Counted from the first letter of the stretch, positions 1 through 8,745 are shown. The stretch: DNA of 64,000 nucleotides from Aestuariirhabdus sp049985285 (GCF_049985285.1 NZ_JBNIEU010000002.1:930001-994000), one strand, 5' to 3'. Notes: a model not told the origin generated them from the letters alone. Translations and numbers: made by a program.

Positions 1-1
1 G

Positions 2-2932
2 CAGGGACTTGAATGGAATCTCCGAGTAGATCAAGCAGAAAACCCTCGTCGCTTTCGAGAGATATGCGAGGGCTTCGATGCTATCTTTCAACAGAATGAA
101 ACTGTACCTCTGACACAATTATGGGTGGAAGACTACCAGCGACGTTATTCGCCTCCCGCTGGACGTAACGGACAGTTCGCTCCGGGAAGCGATGAAGTGC
201 CGGAATTGGTTACTCCAAATGATGCTCAACAGGAGGCTCTCGATAATCTTGCTGAAACCCGAGAAGCTGGCTACCAGCGGGGCTTAGTGGTCATGGCAAC
301 CGGGATGGGTAAAACATGGTTAGCCGCCTTTGACAGCAAGGCAATGAATGCCAAGCGTGTGCTGTTCGTAGCGCATCGAGAAGAAATTTTGCTGCAAGCT
401 GAAGCAACCTTTATTCGTATTCACAGTGACGTGAAAGTAGGGCGCTATAGCGGTCAGTACAAAGAAGTGAACGTAGATATGCTGTTTGCCAGTGTTCAAA
501 CCCTTGGTAGGCAAACTCATCTGGATCAATTTCCTAGCAATCATTTTGATTATATCGTTGTTGATGAGTTTCACCATGCGGCGGCGAGAACTTATCTGCG
601 GTTACTTGCACACTTCCAACCGAGATTTATGCTGGGTTTGACTGCTACGCCGGAGAGGACCGATCAGTCCGATATATTATCTCTGTGTGATAATAATTTG
701 GTGTTTTGTTGTGATCTATTTGACGGTATTGAGAGTCAGACTCTTTCTCCATTTGAATACTATGGGATTGGGGATGAAACGGTTGATTATCAAGAGATCA
801 GTTGGCGCAATAGTCGTTTCGACCCTAATCAATTGGTTAACCAATTAGCCACGCTAGCTCGTGCAAATCATGCCCTTAAAGAGTGGAGTTCGCGTCATCA
901 ATCAAAAACCTTGGCATTTTGTATATCGCAGAAACACGCTGACTTCATGGCGCATCACTTCAATCGAAATGGAGTTAAATCGTTATCGGTACATAGTGGC
1001 TCAGATGTTCGTAGAAATGATGCCATCAGTCAGCTCGAAGCGGGAAGAGTTTCTGTAATATTTTCCGTAGATCTTTTTAATGAAGGGGTTGACATCCCTT
1101 CAGTCGATACGGTTTTGATGTTGCGGCCAACGGAATCAAAAATCGTCTTTTTGCAACAGCTCGGTCGAGGGCTTCGCCGATATTCCTTGAAGGAAAAGTT
1201 GGTAGTGTTGGATTTTATTGGTAACCACCAGAGTTTTTTCAATAAGGCTGAGGCGCTTTTTAAAATTGGCGCTAGTAATCGAGAGCGTAAGGACTTTCTA
1301 AAAAGAGCAGAGTCAGAAACTCTTGAGTTACCGGCGGGCTGTTTTGTGAACTACGACCTTAGCGCTATCGATATTATGCGCAGTTTAATATCTACTAAAA
1401 CTGGGCATCAGCTCGAATTGTATCGCTCACTCAAGGATTCTTTAGGTAGGCGCCCGTCGCTTTCTGCTTTTTATCAAGCAGGAGGTTCCGTTGAAACTAT
1501 ACGTAAGGAGTATGGGCAGTGGTTTATCTTTGTAAAACAAGAAGGGGATCTGTCATCAATTGAAGTAGAGATGCTGGCTATCTACGAGAAATTTTTGTAT
1601 GAGGTAGAGACGACTAGTCTTACTCGATCCTTTAAAATGGTACTCTTAGAGGCTTTTTTGGAGATGAATGGTTTCTCCGAGGCCCCCTCGGTTGAGCTGT
1701 TGGCCAGGAAAAGCTTCGATGTTTTGAAACGCCGGCCCACTCTGAATCCTGATCTGCCCAACATATATTCCGAACTAACTAATCTAGATGGAGTAAACCA
1801 GACTAAGTGGGTGGCCTACTGGAAACAGAACCCCATTAACGCTTGGATAGGTGGGAATCGCTCCAAAGGACCTTTTTATTTTTCCCAACAAGATGGCAAT
1901 TTTAGTTTCACTGGTAATGTCGTTTCTGAACTCCTCGATCCTTTGTATGTATTGACTCAGGAACTAGTGAATTATCGCTTCCTTAGTTATGAGGTCCGCT
2001 TGTCAAAAGAGAAGGATACAAGTGTAGGCGGATGTGATGTGGTGCCTCTTCGGCCTAATACGGTAACAATACCTTATTTTACCGACCTGAAAATAGCATG
2101 TGGTTTTTTTAGAACCAGTGCTCACGATATCGATGAAATTGAGCAGTATCAACTGCCGGAGAGTTATGGTCATTTGGATCCTGCGAGGCACTTTGTAGCG
2201 AGGGCTTCTGGTGACTCTATGAATGGTGGTAAGAATCCAATTCGTGATGGTGACTATCTTTTGCTTGAGGCTATTAGTTCTGATAGTGCTGGTAGTATCA
2301 GTAATCAGACTGTCGCGATTCAACGCCGTGATGTCTCAGGGGATGATCAGTACCTCTTGAGAAAGGTGAACAAGGTAGGTGGCGGCCATTATCAGTTAAT
2401 AGCCCAAAACCCGGCCTATGAACCTATGATGGCAACGGATGAGATGAATACATTTGCTCGATTTAAGGCGCTGATCGATCCAGTAGACCTGTTTATTCAC
2501 CGTAGCTTCATGCGCGAGGAAATCCCCAGTTTATTCGGTTTAGAGTTCAATACGGGGTTGTGGCAAAACGGACACGTTCGCCCGAAAGGGCACGCAGATC
2601 AGTATTTGTTCGTTACTCTAAACAATCAAGGAAGGATCAAAAATCAAAAGTTCCATGACTATTTTATTGATAGCAAAACACTGCATTGGGAGAGCCAGAA
2701 TAGCGTTACGCCCAGTAGCAGCAAAGGGAAGGCTATTATTGAGCACGCATTACTCAATAGTAACGTTCATCTATTTGTAAGAAAGCACAGACTAATTGGC
2801 GGAAAAGGAGCACCTTTTTATTATTGCGGGCCGATTTTCTACCGTTCACATAAGGGACAGAACCCGATGAGCGTAGTTTGGGATCTTAAAGTAACGCTGA
2901 GTGAAGAGCTTAGTCACGCCTTTATAGACTAG
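2..2932 (+). CDS. PLD-type / SF2 helicase / S24 / DUF3427 composite protein (5' end outside window)
   Basis: The reading frame is open from the first bases, so the gene starts upstream; the GTG at 125 is internal. The visible upstream residues resemble the end of the phospholipase-D-like domain that usually precedes this helicase type. Numbering from codon 125, the SF2 motifs are ATGMGKT (about 58-64), VVDEFHH, LTATPERTD and QQLGRGLRR. A LexA/S24-like domain follows, with SGDSM (serine 698) and a lysine at 747 that aligns with the LexA catalytic lysine. The last 150 residues resemble DUF3427. Known relatives are predicted DNA helicase-nucleases, often in variable genomic regions; a defence role is inference. 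The gene is clearly more AT-rich than everything downstream, suggesting transfer. Family call is strong, function unknown. Confidence 0.85.
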   Translation, partial: QGLEWNLRVDQAENPRRFREICEGFDAIFQQNETVPLTQLWVEDYQRRYSPPAGRNGQFAPGSDEVPELVTPNDAQQEALDNLAETREAGYQRGLVVMATGMGKTWLAAFDSKAMNAKRVLFVAHREEILLQAEATFIRIHSDVKVGRYSGQYKEVNVDMLFASVQTLGRQTHLDQFPSNHFDYIVVDEFHHAAARTYLRLLAHFQPRFMLGLTATPERTDQSDILSLCDNNLVFCCDLFDGIESQTLSPFEYYGIGDETVDYQEISWRNSRFDPNQLVNQLATLARANHALKEWSSRHQSKTLAFCISQKHADFMAHHFNRNGVKSLSVHSGSDVRRNDAISQLEAGRVSVIFSVDLFNEGVDIPSVDTVLMLRPTESKIVFLQQLGRGLRRYSLKEKLVVLDFIGNHQSFFNKAEALFKIGASNRERKDFLKRAESETLELPAGCFVNYDLSAIDIMRSLISTKTGHQLELYRSLKDSLGRRPSLSAFYQAGGSVETIRKEYGQWFIFVKQEGDLSSIEVEMLAIYEKFLYEVETTSLTRSFKMVLLEAFLEMNGFSEAPSVELLARKSFDVLKRRPTLNPDLPNIYSELTNLDGVNQTKWVAYWKQNPINAWIGGNRSKGPFYFSQQDGNFSFTGNVVSELLDPLYVLTQELVNYRFLSYEVRLSKEKDTSVGGCDVVPLRPNTVTIPYFTDLKIACGFFRTSAHDIDEIEQYQLPESYGHLDPARHFVARASGDSMNGGKNPIRDGDYLLLEAISSDSAGSISNQTVAIQRRDVSGDDQYLLRKVNKVGGGHYQLIAQNPAYEPMMATDEMNTFARFKALIDPVDLFIHRSFMREEIPSLFGLEFNTGLWQNGHVRPKGHADQYLFVTLNNQGRIKNQKFHDYFIDSKTLHWESQNSVTPSSSKGKAIIEHALLNSNVHLFVRKHRLIGGKGAPFYYCGPIFYRSHKGQNPMSVVWDLKVTLSEELSHAFID

Positions 2933-3026
2933 TGGCGATTTACGCCTCGCCTCGCAGGGCTCAACCAAGCGCTCGGCCTAACGGGGTCGCCATGGGAGTG
3001 GCTCCAGCAGAGCACCCCCCCGGCCT

Positions 3027-3908
3027 CTACAGCTCCACCACTGCCGCACAGATGCTTGGCTTCGGGTTGGTGCCGCAATAAACATCGAAGCGGGAGGGGT
3101 CCTGCTCCAGGTTTTGTTTGATCTGCAAATCACTGCCCAGGTACAAAGGACCTTTGAAAATCACATCCACCTGTAGGTTGTCTTGCCCGGTACGGCTGTG
3201 CGTTGCGTGGTGGATCGCCTGTGCCAGCACCCCGAAGCCGTGGGCGATGTCGCGCTTGAAGCCGAACAGCTTGGCCAGTAACGACGACATATGGATCGGG
3301 TTGTAGTCGCCGGTGATGGCGGCGTACTTTTTACCGCGATCGGTCGGTATCGACCATTGGCTGGTGTCGGTGGCGGATTCCAGGCTGGCCAGCTCAAAAC
3401 TTTTGCTGGCGCTGGGGTTGTCGCGGCCGCCGAATGTGCCGGCTTTAAAGTAGGTGGTGGTCTCCTGCCAGAGGGTTTCACCCTCTACGATCACTGCGGT
3501 GGTGAAATCAAATTCGACGCCTTTTTCCACCAAGCGGGTTTCACCCATGCGGCTATCGAAGGTGAGGGCTTGGTCGGCCCGAATCGCCCGGTGCTGGACG
3601 ATGCGGTTCTTGAGGTGCACCGCGCCCAATAGCCGGATCGGGAACGCTTTATGGGTCAGCATGTGCATGTGCATGCCCCCGGCCATTACGTGGGGGTAGA
3701 GGATGGGCAGGGTCTCGCTGGCGGGTAAGCCCAGCAGTGTCAGGTAGCGGCCCAGGGCATCGGGGTCGACGCGAGCGCCGGACCAGGTGGCGTGAATCTG
3801 TGGCAGCCCGGTGTGGGCGTTGAAGCCTTTGCGCGGTAGCAGCAGGGCTTTTAGCATCGCCGGTGCGATAGCGGGCTTTGTAGTGAATGTGAGTTGCAGG
3901 TCAGGCAT
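3027..3908 (-). CDS. MaoC-like acyl dehydratase / hotdog hydratase
   Basis: The protein has 293 residues and a double-hotdog layout. The C-terminal half carries a MaoC hydratase motif around residues 195-225, with the catalytic pair Asp201 and His206 in ITGDYNPIH, followed by a conserved HGF. The family hydrates or dehydrates acyl-thioesters such as (R)-3-hydroxyacyl-CoA or acyl-ACP in the cytoplasm. It ends close to the AT-rich helicase gene and is the last of a leftward series of genes. The 102 bp separating it from the YdjM-like gene leave room for its own promoter. Substrate cannot be read from sequence. Confidence 0.88.
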   Translation of the reverse strand: MPDLQLTFTTKPAIAPAMLKALLLPRKGFNAHTGLPQIHATWSGARVDPDALGRYLTLLGLPASETLPILYPHVMAGGMHMHMLTHKAFPIRLLGAVHLKNRIVQHRAIRADQALTFDSRMGETRLVEKGVEFDFTTAVIVEGETLWQETTTYFKAGTFGGRDNPSASKSFELASLESATDTSQWSIPTDRGKKYAAITGDYNPIHMSSLLAKLFGFKRDIAHGFGVLAQAIHHATHSRTGQDNLQVDVIFKGPLYLGSDLQIKQNLEQDPSRFDVYCGTNPKPSICAAVVEL

Positions 3909-4010
3909 TAAGGGTTCCAGGGGTGGGTACAGGTTTGGGCAGGGGGCAGCGTTCGCTGTGCACCCCCTGTCGTTGTGGCGCAGGCCTTTCGTTCGTGATC
4001 GGCCAGAGCG

Positions 4011-5009
4011 CTAATCAAACACCATTTGCCAGAATTTGTCGCGGTTACGTTGGCTGGTGTCGCGCCCGGTCTGGTAGCGTACATGCTGGCGCGGGCCGGC
4101 GCTGGGGGTCAGTTCGATCCCCCATAGTGCCTTGATCTCGTTGGGGATGACCGAGTAGCGCACATCGACGACCCGGTTGGGATGCTCCGGGTCCTTGGCG
4201 ATATAGCCATTGGAAAACCAGCGAAAGCGTTCGATATCGCGGGCCTGCTGGGAGGCGGGGTCGAGCCAGGGTAGGTCCCGGGGGATATCCAGTTTTTCCA
4301 CATTCTGACCGGCGTACACCTTATGCCCGCGGGCGACCCTTACGGCATCCACGTAGTAATGGTCTTCGGTTTCGTAGACAATTTTCCACACCAGCAGGTT
4401 GGCAAAGCTGGGTTTGGCTTCGAGCCGAATCGGTTGGTGACCCCGTGCGCTGGCGATCTCCCACCCAACCGCTTCGGCGCGCTCCCGTTGCACCATGCCG
4501 ATGGTGGGATAGATCAGCGCCCAGGCCAGCGCGATGCGGGCCAGTGCCGGTTTGCGTTTAATGGCTGCGCCAATTACCAGCGCCCCCAAGGGCAGGGTAT
4601 AGAGGGGGTCGATGATCGACATCGTATTCCAGGCCACTCGCATACTGCTGAAGGGCCAGAGCAGCTGGGTGCCGTAGGTGGTGCAGGCATCGAGGAGGGC
4701 GTGGGTGGCGAAACCGAGGGTGCTAAACAGCAGGCTTTGCCACAGCCGCAACCCGAATCGTCTGCCCAGCAGGGCGTGCATCAACAGGCCGACGAGGGCT
4801 CCGCCGAAGGGGATAAAAATCAGCGAGTGGGTAAACTGTCGGTGGTACTCCAGATACAGCAGCGGGTCGGTTTCGGAGCGAATTAATATATCGAGATCGG
4901 GTGCCATACCCCCGGCGATACCCAGCACCGTAGCGCCGATAAGGAGTTTGCGATTGCTGGCTGACTGGGCGAGGGTGGCGCCCAATATGCCTTGGGTAAC
5001 GGGATCCAT
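4011..5009 (-). CDS. YdjM/DUF457-type membrane protein, predicted metal-dependent hydrolase
   Basis: This 332-residue protein opens with the DPVTQGILGA signature of the PF04307 (YdjM, DUF457) family. That family is annotated as membrane-bound metal-dependent hydrolase, with conserved His and Asp residues between helices. Visible equivalents are APDLD near residue 37, QFTHS near 66 and the HALLD segment near residue 105. Several hydrophobic helices occupy the first 180 residues, and a soluble C-terminal half follows. In E. coli the YdjM homologue is SOS-inducible; no LexA box was noticed here. The biochemical activity of the family is not established. Confidence 0.82.
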   Translation of the reverse strand: MDPVTQGILGATLAQSASNRKLLIGATVLGIAGGMAPDLDILIRSETDPLLYLEYHRQFTHSLIFIPFGGALVGLLMHALLGRRFGLRLWQSLLFSTLGFATHALLDACTTYGTQLLWPFSSMRVAWNTMSIIDPLYTLPLGALVIGAAIKRKPALARIALAWALIYPTIGMVQRERAEAVGWEIASARGHQPIRLEAKPSFANLLVWKIVYETEDHYYVDAVRVARGHKVYAGQNVEKLDIPRDLPWLDPASQQARDIERFRWFSNGYIAKDPEHPNRVVDVRYSVIPNEIKALWGIELTPSAGPRQHVRYQTGRDTSQRNRDKFWQMVFD

Positions 5010-5186
5010 GGGTGGGATGTGCTCAGGTTGCTGTTCAGGGTGAGTTTAACAGGGGAATTAAAACCCGGTTGGTTGGACCCATGCTAGCCTTCGGGGTTCC
5101 CGCTTGTCGAGCACTCGCCGAGCCCCATGACAGGCTGCAACCTGCCTTCTGGATTGTCAATTACTCGGTAGGTAATCCTCCCTTTT

Positions 5187-5789
5187 TTAGCTAGCGCCAA
5201 TCCGGGAGCCTACACAGCGTTTAAAGATCGTTTCCATACTCCGGCAATCGCCGTGGTAACTGTCGATACTGGCCTGAACCCACGCCTGCTCGCTAATCGA
5301 TTCCCAGCGGATCTCCCAGCCGCAGTTGACGGTCAAGTGCTCGAATAAAATTCGTTGTGTTCTACCGTTACCTTCCCGGAAGGGATGAACGACGTTGAGG
5401 TTACCGTACAGCTCGGCAAGAGCACCAATCAGCTCACTCTTTTCGAGGTCAATGTAGTAATTTCTACGCTGGAGTTCGGCAAATAGTTTATCGGCTTCGG
5501 GGATGATCCGGGCACAGCTACAAAAGCGGGTGGCTCCTTTCGCAATGTCGATCTGCCTGATCTCTCCCGCCCAGGGGTAAATTTCCTGGAACAGCACTTT
5601 GTGAATCTGCCGTAGGTAATTCAGGTCATAGGGGGGCGGAGCGAAATCAATTTCGGAAGCCGAGATTTCGGTGATTTCACGCTCTGCCTGTTCGAGAATA
5701 CCGGAACTTTGTATGTTCAGATGGTTGATGAGGGTTTTGCTATCGGGATAGCAGTCGGGGTCATCACCCGTTCCATACTTGCCAACCAC
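5187..5789 (-). CDS. fic: Fic-domain AMP-transferase (toxin of a Fic/YhfG-type pair)
   Basis: The 200-residue protein resembles E. coli Fic along its length and has the full motif HPFREGNGRTQR at residues 135-146, including the catalytic His, the acidic residue and the Gly-Asn-Gly-Arg segment. E. coli Fic has a variant of this motif, so this copy looks more likely to be active. Fic proteins usually transfer AMP to hydroxyl side chains of target proteins. The GTG start lies 2 bp after the stop of the YhfG-like gene, the same arrangement as yhfG-fic in enterobacteria, so the two are almost certainly translationally linked. The target is unknown. Confidence 0.93.
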   Translation of the reverse strand: MVGKYGTGDDPDCYPDSKTLINHLNIQSSGILEQAEREITEISASEIDFAPPPYDLNYLRQIHKVLFQEIYPWAGEIRQIDIAKGATRFCSCARIIPEADKLFAELQRRNYYIDLEKSELIGALAELYGNLNVVHPFREGNGRTQRILFEHLTVNCGWEIRWESISEQAWVQASIDSYHGDCRSMETIFKRCVGSRIGAS

Positions 5790-5791
5790 GG

Positions 5792-5992
5792 TTAGCCTGC
5801 GGTTAAACGGTATTTATCGATGATCTGCTGCTTGGAAACGGCTCGTTCGTCGACAGTCTCAGTATCATCGGGCAGATCAAAGCCCTCTAATCGCAAGCTG
5901 GAGCGATAATTGATCGATCGCGTCTTGGCGACGTAGGCTCTCTTAGCCGTCAGGGACAGTGTCTTTGTAGTGTTTTTTGTATCGTTGGCCAT
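5792..5992 (-). CDS. yhfG: YhfG-like antitoxin of Fic
   Basis: This small 66-residue protein is encoded immediately upstream of fic. It carries SLRLEG at residues 32-37, matching the [S/T]xxxE[G/N] inhibitory-helix motif by which class I Fic antitoxins block the ATP site of their partner. The preceding NYRSS region also matches E. coli YhfG. The ATG at 5992 is preferred over one seven codons upstream, because a good extended -10 element ends only 7 bp before it and the longer form would overlap that element. Product is expected to be a cytoplasmic inhibitor bound to Fic. Confidence 0.85.
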   Translation of the reverse strand: MANDTKNTTKTLSLTAKRAYVAKTRSINYRSSLRLEGFDLPDDTETVDERAVSKQQIIDKYRLTAG

Positions 5993-5999
5993 GGTTGCC

Positions 6000-6008
6000 A
6001 GTATACCA
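6000..6008 (-). promoter_or_regulatory. Extended -10 promoter of the antitoxin-fic operon
   Basis: On the minus strand this reads TGGTATACT, an extended -10 element, with only 7 bp between it and the antitoxin ATG at 5992. No good -35 or Shine-Dalgarno sequence is visible. Transcription would begin at or within a base or two of the start codon, so the mRNA may be leaderless. An imperfect palindrome, TGGCAACCATGGCCA, overlaps the start codon and could be an autoregulatory site (inference). Confidence 0.5.
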
Positions 6009-6065
6009 CACAACAGCCGTCTGGCCGCCAGGATCGACGGCCTCGGTAAGTCAGATGGAAGTGGT

Positions 6066-7190
6066 TTATAACCGGTCGATCACCCCATGCAGCGCGTCCA
6101 GCGCACTGGCACCCAGACGTTTGCAGCGCTCGGGAGACCAGCCTTCACGGGGCTGCGGGGTGTCGGCGGTGTCCTTGAAGGGCATCTCCAGGGTGATCGC
6201 GACGCAGTCGAATGTCTCGGCCACGTAGTTGGTGCACATGTTCATATTGGCATTACCGGCGCTGTTGTCCGGGTAGCCGTGCACCAGCTGAAAGTCGGGG
6301 TTGGCCCGGCGCAGGGCCTGGCCAAAGCCGTTGTGCACGTTCAGCCGCTTCTCATCCCAGGAGGGGATGCCGTGGGTGCCGGCGATAAAGTTGTAGGGCA
6401 GGGTCTCGTCACCGTGCACGTCGAGGCAGAAGTCGACGCCGATCGCGGCCATCTGTTCGCGTACCAGCAACACCTCGGGGCTGTTCTCCGCGGTCGGCGT
6501 GAGCCACTCCCGGTTAAGGTTGGCCCCGGCGGCGTTGGTGCGCAGATGACCCCGGCGGCTGCCGTCGGGGTTCATATTGGGCACCACATAAAAGACGGCC
6601 CTCTCCAAAAGGTCGCGGGCGATGGCGTCGTTGGGGTCGATCAGGCGTGGCACAAACCCCTCCATCCACCAGGAGGCCATGGTCTCTCCGGGGTGCTGGC
6701 GTGCCTGGATCCAGATCTTCTTCTTGCCCTCGCCGGGTTCGCCGATCACCAGCTGGTCCAGCGGTTGACCATCGAGGGTCTGCCCCAGGGTGCGCTGCGT
6801 TACTTTGGGATGGGTTTGCAAGCCGGCGATAAAGTCGCCGAGTCGCTCCATCGAATAGGGGGCAAAGTAGGCGTAGTAGACGCTGTTGTGAACCGGCTCG
6901 TGCATGATACTGAGGACGCCCTCATGGAAACGGGTCGGTACCCGAAACCAGCGTTGACGATCGTAGGAGGCTACCGCCTGGTAATTTTCCCAGCCGCCAG
7001 GGTATGCCGCGCCGGCGGCGTTGAGAATTTTCATGTTGCAGGTTTGACCACGGGCACCGCTGAGGCGGAAGTAGAACCATTGATAGAAGTCGCTGTTGTG
7101 GTCAGCGCGGATATTGAGCTGAATGTCGTCGGCGCGCTCCGCGCTGATGACCTCGATATTGCCGCCATCAAAGGCTGCGTTAATGTGCAT
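6066..7190 (-). CDS. M14 family zinc carboxypeptidase (cytosolic carboxypeptidase-like)
   Basis: The 374-residue protein has the N-terminal beta-sandwich region of cytosolic carboxypeptidase-like M14 enzymes (FYQWFYFRLSG around 35-45). A metallopeptidase domain follows. Zinc ligands are His166 and Glu169 in RQHPGETMAS and His259 in LDVHGDE; the catalytic glutamate is probably Glu335 in TLEMPFKD. No signal peptide is present, so it should act in the cytoplasm, removing C-terminal residues from peptides or proteins. Bacterial substrates of this subfamily are poorly known. It lies upstream of the antitoxin-fic genes on the same strand, but the pair has its own promoter. Confidence 0.92.
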   Translation of the reverse strand: MHINAAFDGGNIEVISAERADDIQLNIRADHNSDFYQWFYFRLSGARGQTCNMKILNAAGAAYPGGWENYQAVASYDRQRWFRVPTRFHEGVLSIMHEPVHNSVYYAYFAPYSMERLGDFIAGLQTHPKVTQRTLGQTLDGQPLDQLVIGEPGEGKKKIWIQARQHPGETMASWWMEGFVPRLIDPNDAIARDLLERAVFYVVPNMNPDGSRRGHLRTNAAGANLNREWLTPTAENSPEVLLVREQMAAIGVDFCLDVHGDETLPYNFIAGTHGIPSWDEKRLNVHNGFGQALRRANPDFQLVHGYPDNSAGNANMNMCTNYVAETFDCVAITLEMPFKDTADTPQPREGWSPERCKRLGASALDALHGVIDRL

Positions 7191-7282
7191 GGGGGGCTCC
7201 GTCAGGTTGCAGGCGATTCAACAGGATATGCAGGGATTATTGCAGGTTCGACCGCGGGCGCAAGGGGCTTTGGGGGGCGTTT

Positions 7283-7435
7283 TCAGGCTTGCGACTCCGG
7301 GACTCGAGGTCGCAGCCACCCAGGCCAGCGTAACCCTGGCATCAGTGCGTTACCGGTCAGGACCAACCCGAGCCCGGTAACGCTGGCCCGGGTCCATTGG
7401 TAGCCTTCGAACCAGGTCGATAGGGTCAGCGCTGT
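7283..7435 (-). pseudogene. 3' remnant of an EamA/DMT-type transporter
   Basis: The 356 bp between the carboxypeptidase and the DUF938 gene hold no intact gene. On the minus strand, a 50-codon open stretch between two stops reads like the last helix and tail of an EamA (drug/metabolite) transporter: LSTWFEGYQW followed by a hydrophobic segment ending TGNALMPG. There is no start codon and no transporter sequence upstream in any frame. It looks like a decayed gene end left by a deletion. The resemblance is from pattern recognition only; chance similarity cannot be excluded. Confidence 0.4.
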
Positions 7436-7546
7436 TCAGGGGCTTTAGCGGGCATCCATCGGTGATACACTGAGGCCATGAAGCTGGCGACCCCCTCTCG
7501 TAGTGCACTACTCCCGGGTCGATGGCGAGCATGCTACGGAGAATCT

Positions 7547-8143
7547 ATGGAAAAGCCCCTGAGCCAACCCTGCCTGCGTAACCAGCAAGCGATCTGCGAG
7601 GCATTGCGGGTGCACTTTGCCGGGGTGTCACGGGTGTTGGAGTTAGGCAGTGGTACCGGCCAGCACGCGGTCTATATGGCCGCGCGGATGCCGCACCTGC
7701 AGTGGCAGCCCAGCGAATTAGCCGGTGCCCTGGCGGGTATTGAGCTCTGGCGTCAGGAGGCCGGGCTGGACAATCTTTTGCCGGCGTTCGAGCTCGATGT
7801 CAGCCGCCGCCCGTGGCCGATAGAGGGCACCTACAGCGGCGCATTTACCGCCAATACCCTGCACTATGTCGGTTGGTCGGTGGTGGAGGCACTGCTGGGG
7901 GGGGTCGTCGATGCGCTGGAGCAGGGCCGTTGTTTTTGCGCCTACGGCCCCTTTAATCGGGAGGGGCGCTACACCAGTGCAGGTAACCGCGATCTGGATG
8001 TCTGGTTGCGCCAACGGGATCCCGCCAGTGGTATCAAGGATATTGCAGAAATTTCCGATGTCGCCGCCGGCCTGGGACTGCGCTACCTCGGCGAGGAGAC
8101 GATGCCCGCCAATAATCTGTTGCTGCGCTTCGAGCGAAAATAG
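7547..8143 (+). CDS. DUF938 family SAM-dependent methyltransferase-like protein
   Basis: The protein has 198 residues from the ATG at 7547. That start is chosen over one 23 codons upstream because GGAG lies at good spacing and the family normally begins near this point. VLELGSGTGQHAVYMA is a class I methyltransferase SAM-binding loop, and the rest (FTANTLHYVGW, YGPFNREG) is typical of DUF938. The family is widespread in proteobacteria; its substrate is unknown. It stands alone on the plus strand, followed by its own spacing and a separate promoter for the next gene. Confidence 0.88.
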   Translation: MEKPLSQPCLRNQQAICEALRVHFAGVSRVLELGSGTGQHAVYMAARMPHLQWQPSELAGALAGIELWRQEAGLDNLLPAFELDVSRRPWPIEGTYSGAFTANTLHYVGWSVVEALLGGVVDALEQGRCFCAYGPFNREGRYTSAGNRDLDVWLRQRDPASGIKDIAEISDVAAGLGLRYLGEETMPANNLLLRFERK

Positions 8144-8168
8144 TCGCCTTGTGCTGGCCCCTCAATGG

Positions 8169-8197
8169 TTGCCAATGCCTCGAACGCACCGGATAAT
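8169..8197 (+). promoter_or_regulatory. Sigma70-type promoter for the SlyD-like gene
   Basis: TTGCCA (8169-8174) and GATAAT (8192-8197) are separated by exactly 17 bp and lie 35 bp upstream of the ATG at 8233, with a GGAG ribosome site in between. Each hexamer has one mismatch from consensus. Confidence 0.6.
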
Positions 8198-8232
8198 GTG
8201 CGCCCCCGTTTTTCTCTTTGGAGTATCTGTAG

Positions 8233-8721
8233 ATGAAGGTTGAAGCCGATAAGGTGGTGCAGTTCCATTACCGTTTGAACGACAGCGAAGGCAATGAGCT
8301 GGAGAACTCCTACGACGGCGATCCCATGGCGTATCTGCATGGTCACAACAATATGATACCCGGACTGGAGATGGCGATGAATGGCCGCGCCGTCGGTGAT
8401 AGCTTCAGCACTGTCGTGGTGGCAAAGGATGGCTACGGTGAGCGGGTCGAGGACAGCGAGCAGCGTATTCCGATTAAGCACCTGCTGGTGAAAAAGAAAG
8501 CGTTATTGGTGCCCGGGTCAGTGGTGAGCGTGAACACCGAACAGGGGCCACGCCATGTCACTATCATTAAGGCCGGTCGCTTCAATGTTGATGTAGACAC
8601 CAACCATCCGTTGGCGGGCATGGACCTGCATTACGATGTGGAAGTGGTTGACGTACGTGACGCCAGCGATGAAGAGGTCGCCCACGGTCACGCCCACGGT
8701 GTGGGTGGTCATAACCACTAG
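8233..8721 (+). CDS. slyD: FKBP-type peptidyl-prolyl isomerase, SlyD-like
   Basis: This 162-residue protein follows the SlyD plan. An FKBP half at the N terminus (LENSYDGDPMAYLHGHNNMIPGLE) is interrupted by the insert-in-flap chaperone domain, and a short histidine-rich tail (HGHAHGVGGHNH) could bind metal. SlyD accelerates proline isomerisation during folding in the cytoplasm and in E. coli supplies nickel for hydrogenase maturation. The tail here is much shorter than in E. coli, so a metal-storage role is doubtful. The gene has its own promoter and a strong terminator, so it is monocistronic. Confidence 0.92.
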   Translation: MKVEADKVVQFHYRLNDSEGNELENSYDGDPMAYLHGHNNMIPGLEMAMNGRAVGDSFSTVVVAKDGYGERVEDSEQRIPIKHLLVKKKALLVPGSVVSVNTEQGPRHVTIIKAGRFNVDVDTNHPLAGMDLHYDVEVVDVRDASDEEVAHGHAHGVGGHNH

Positions 8722-8745
8722 GGTTCAGGCTCATTGCAGTGATGA

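Noticed and set aside
2201..2370. Possible prophage repressor (LexA/CI-like S24 sequence)
   Set aside because: The S24 domain is part of a continuous helicase protein, with no HTH and no phage genes around.
6087..7403. Long reading frame opposite to the M14 carboxypeptidase gene
   Set aside because: It is a shadow of a gene with clear zinc-site motifs; its sequence is low-complexity Val/Gly-rich and has no recognisable domain.
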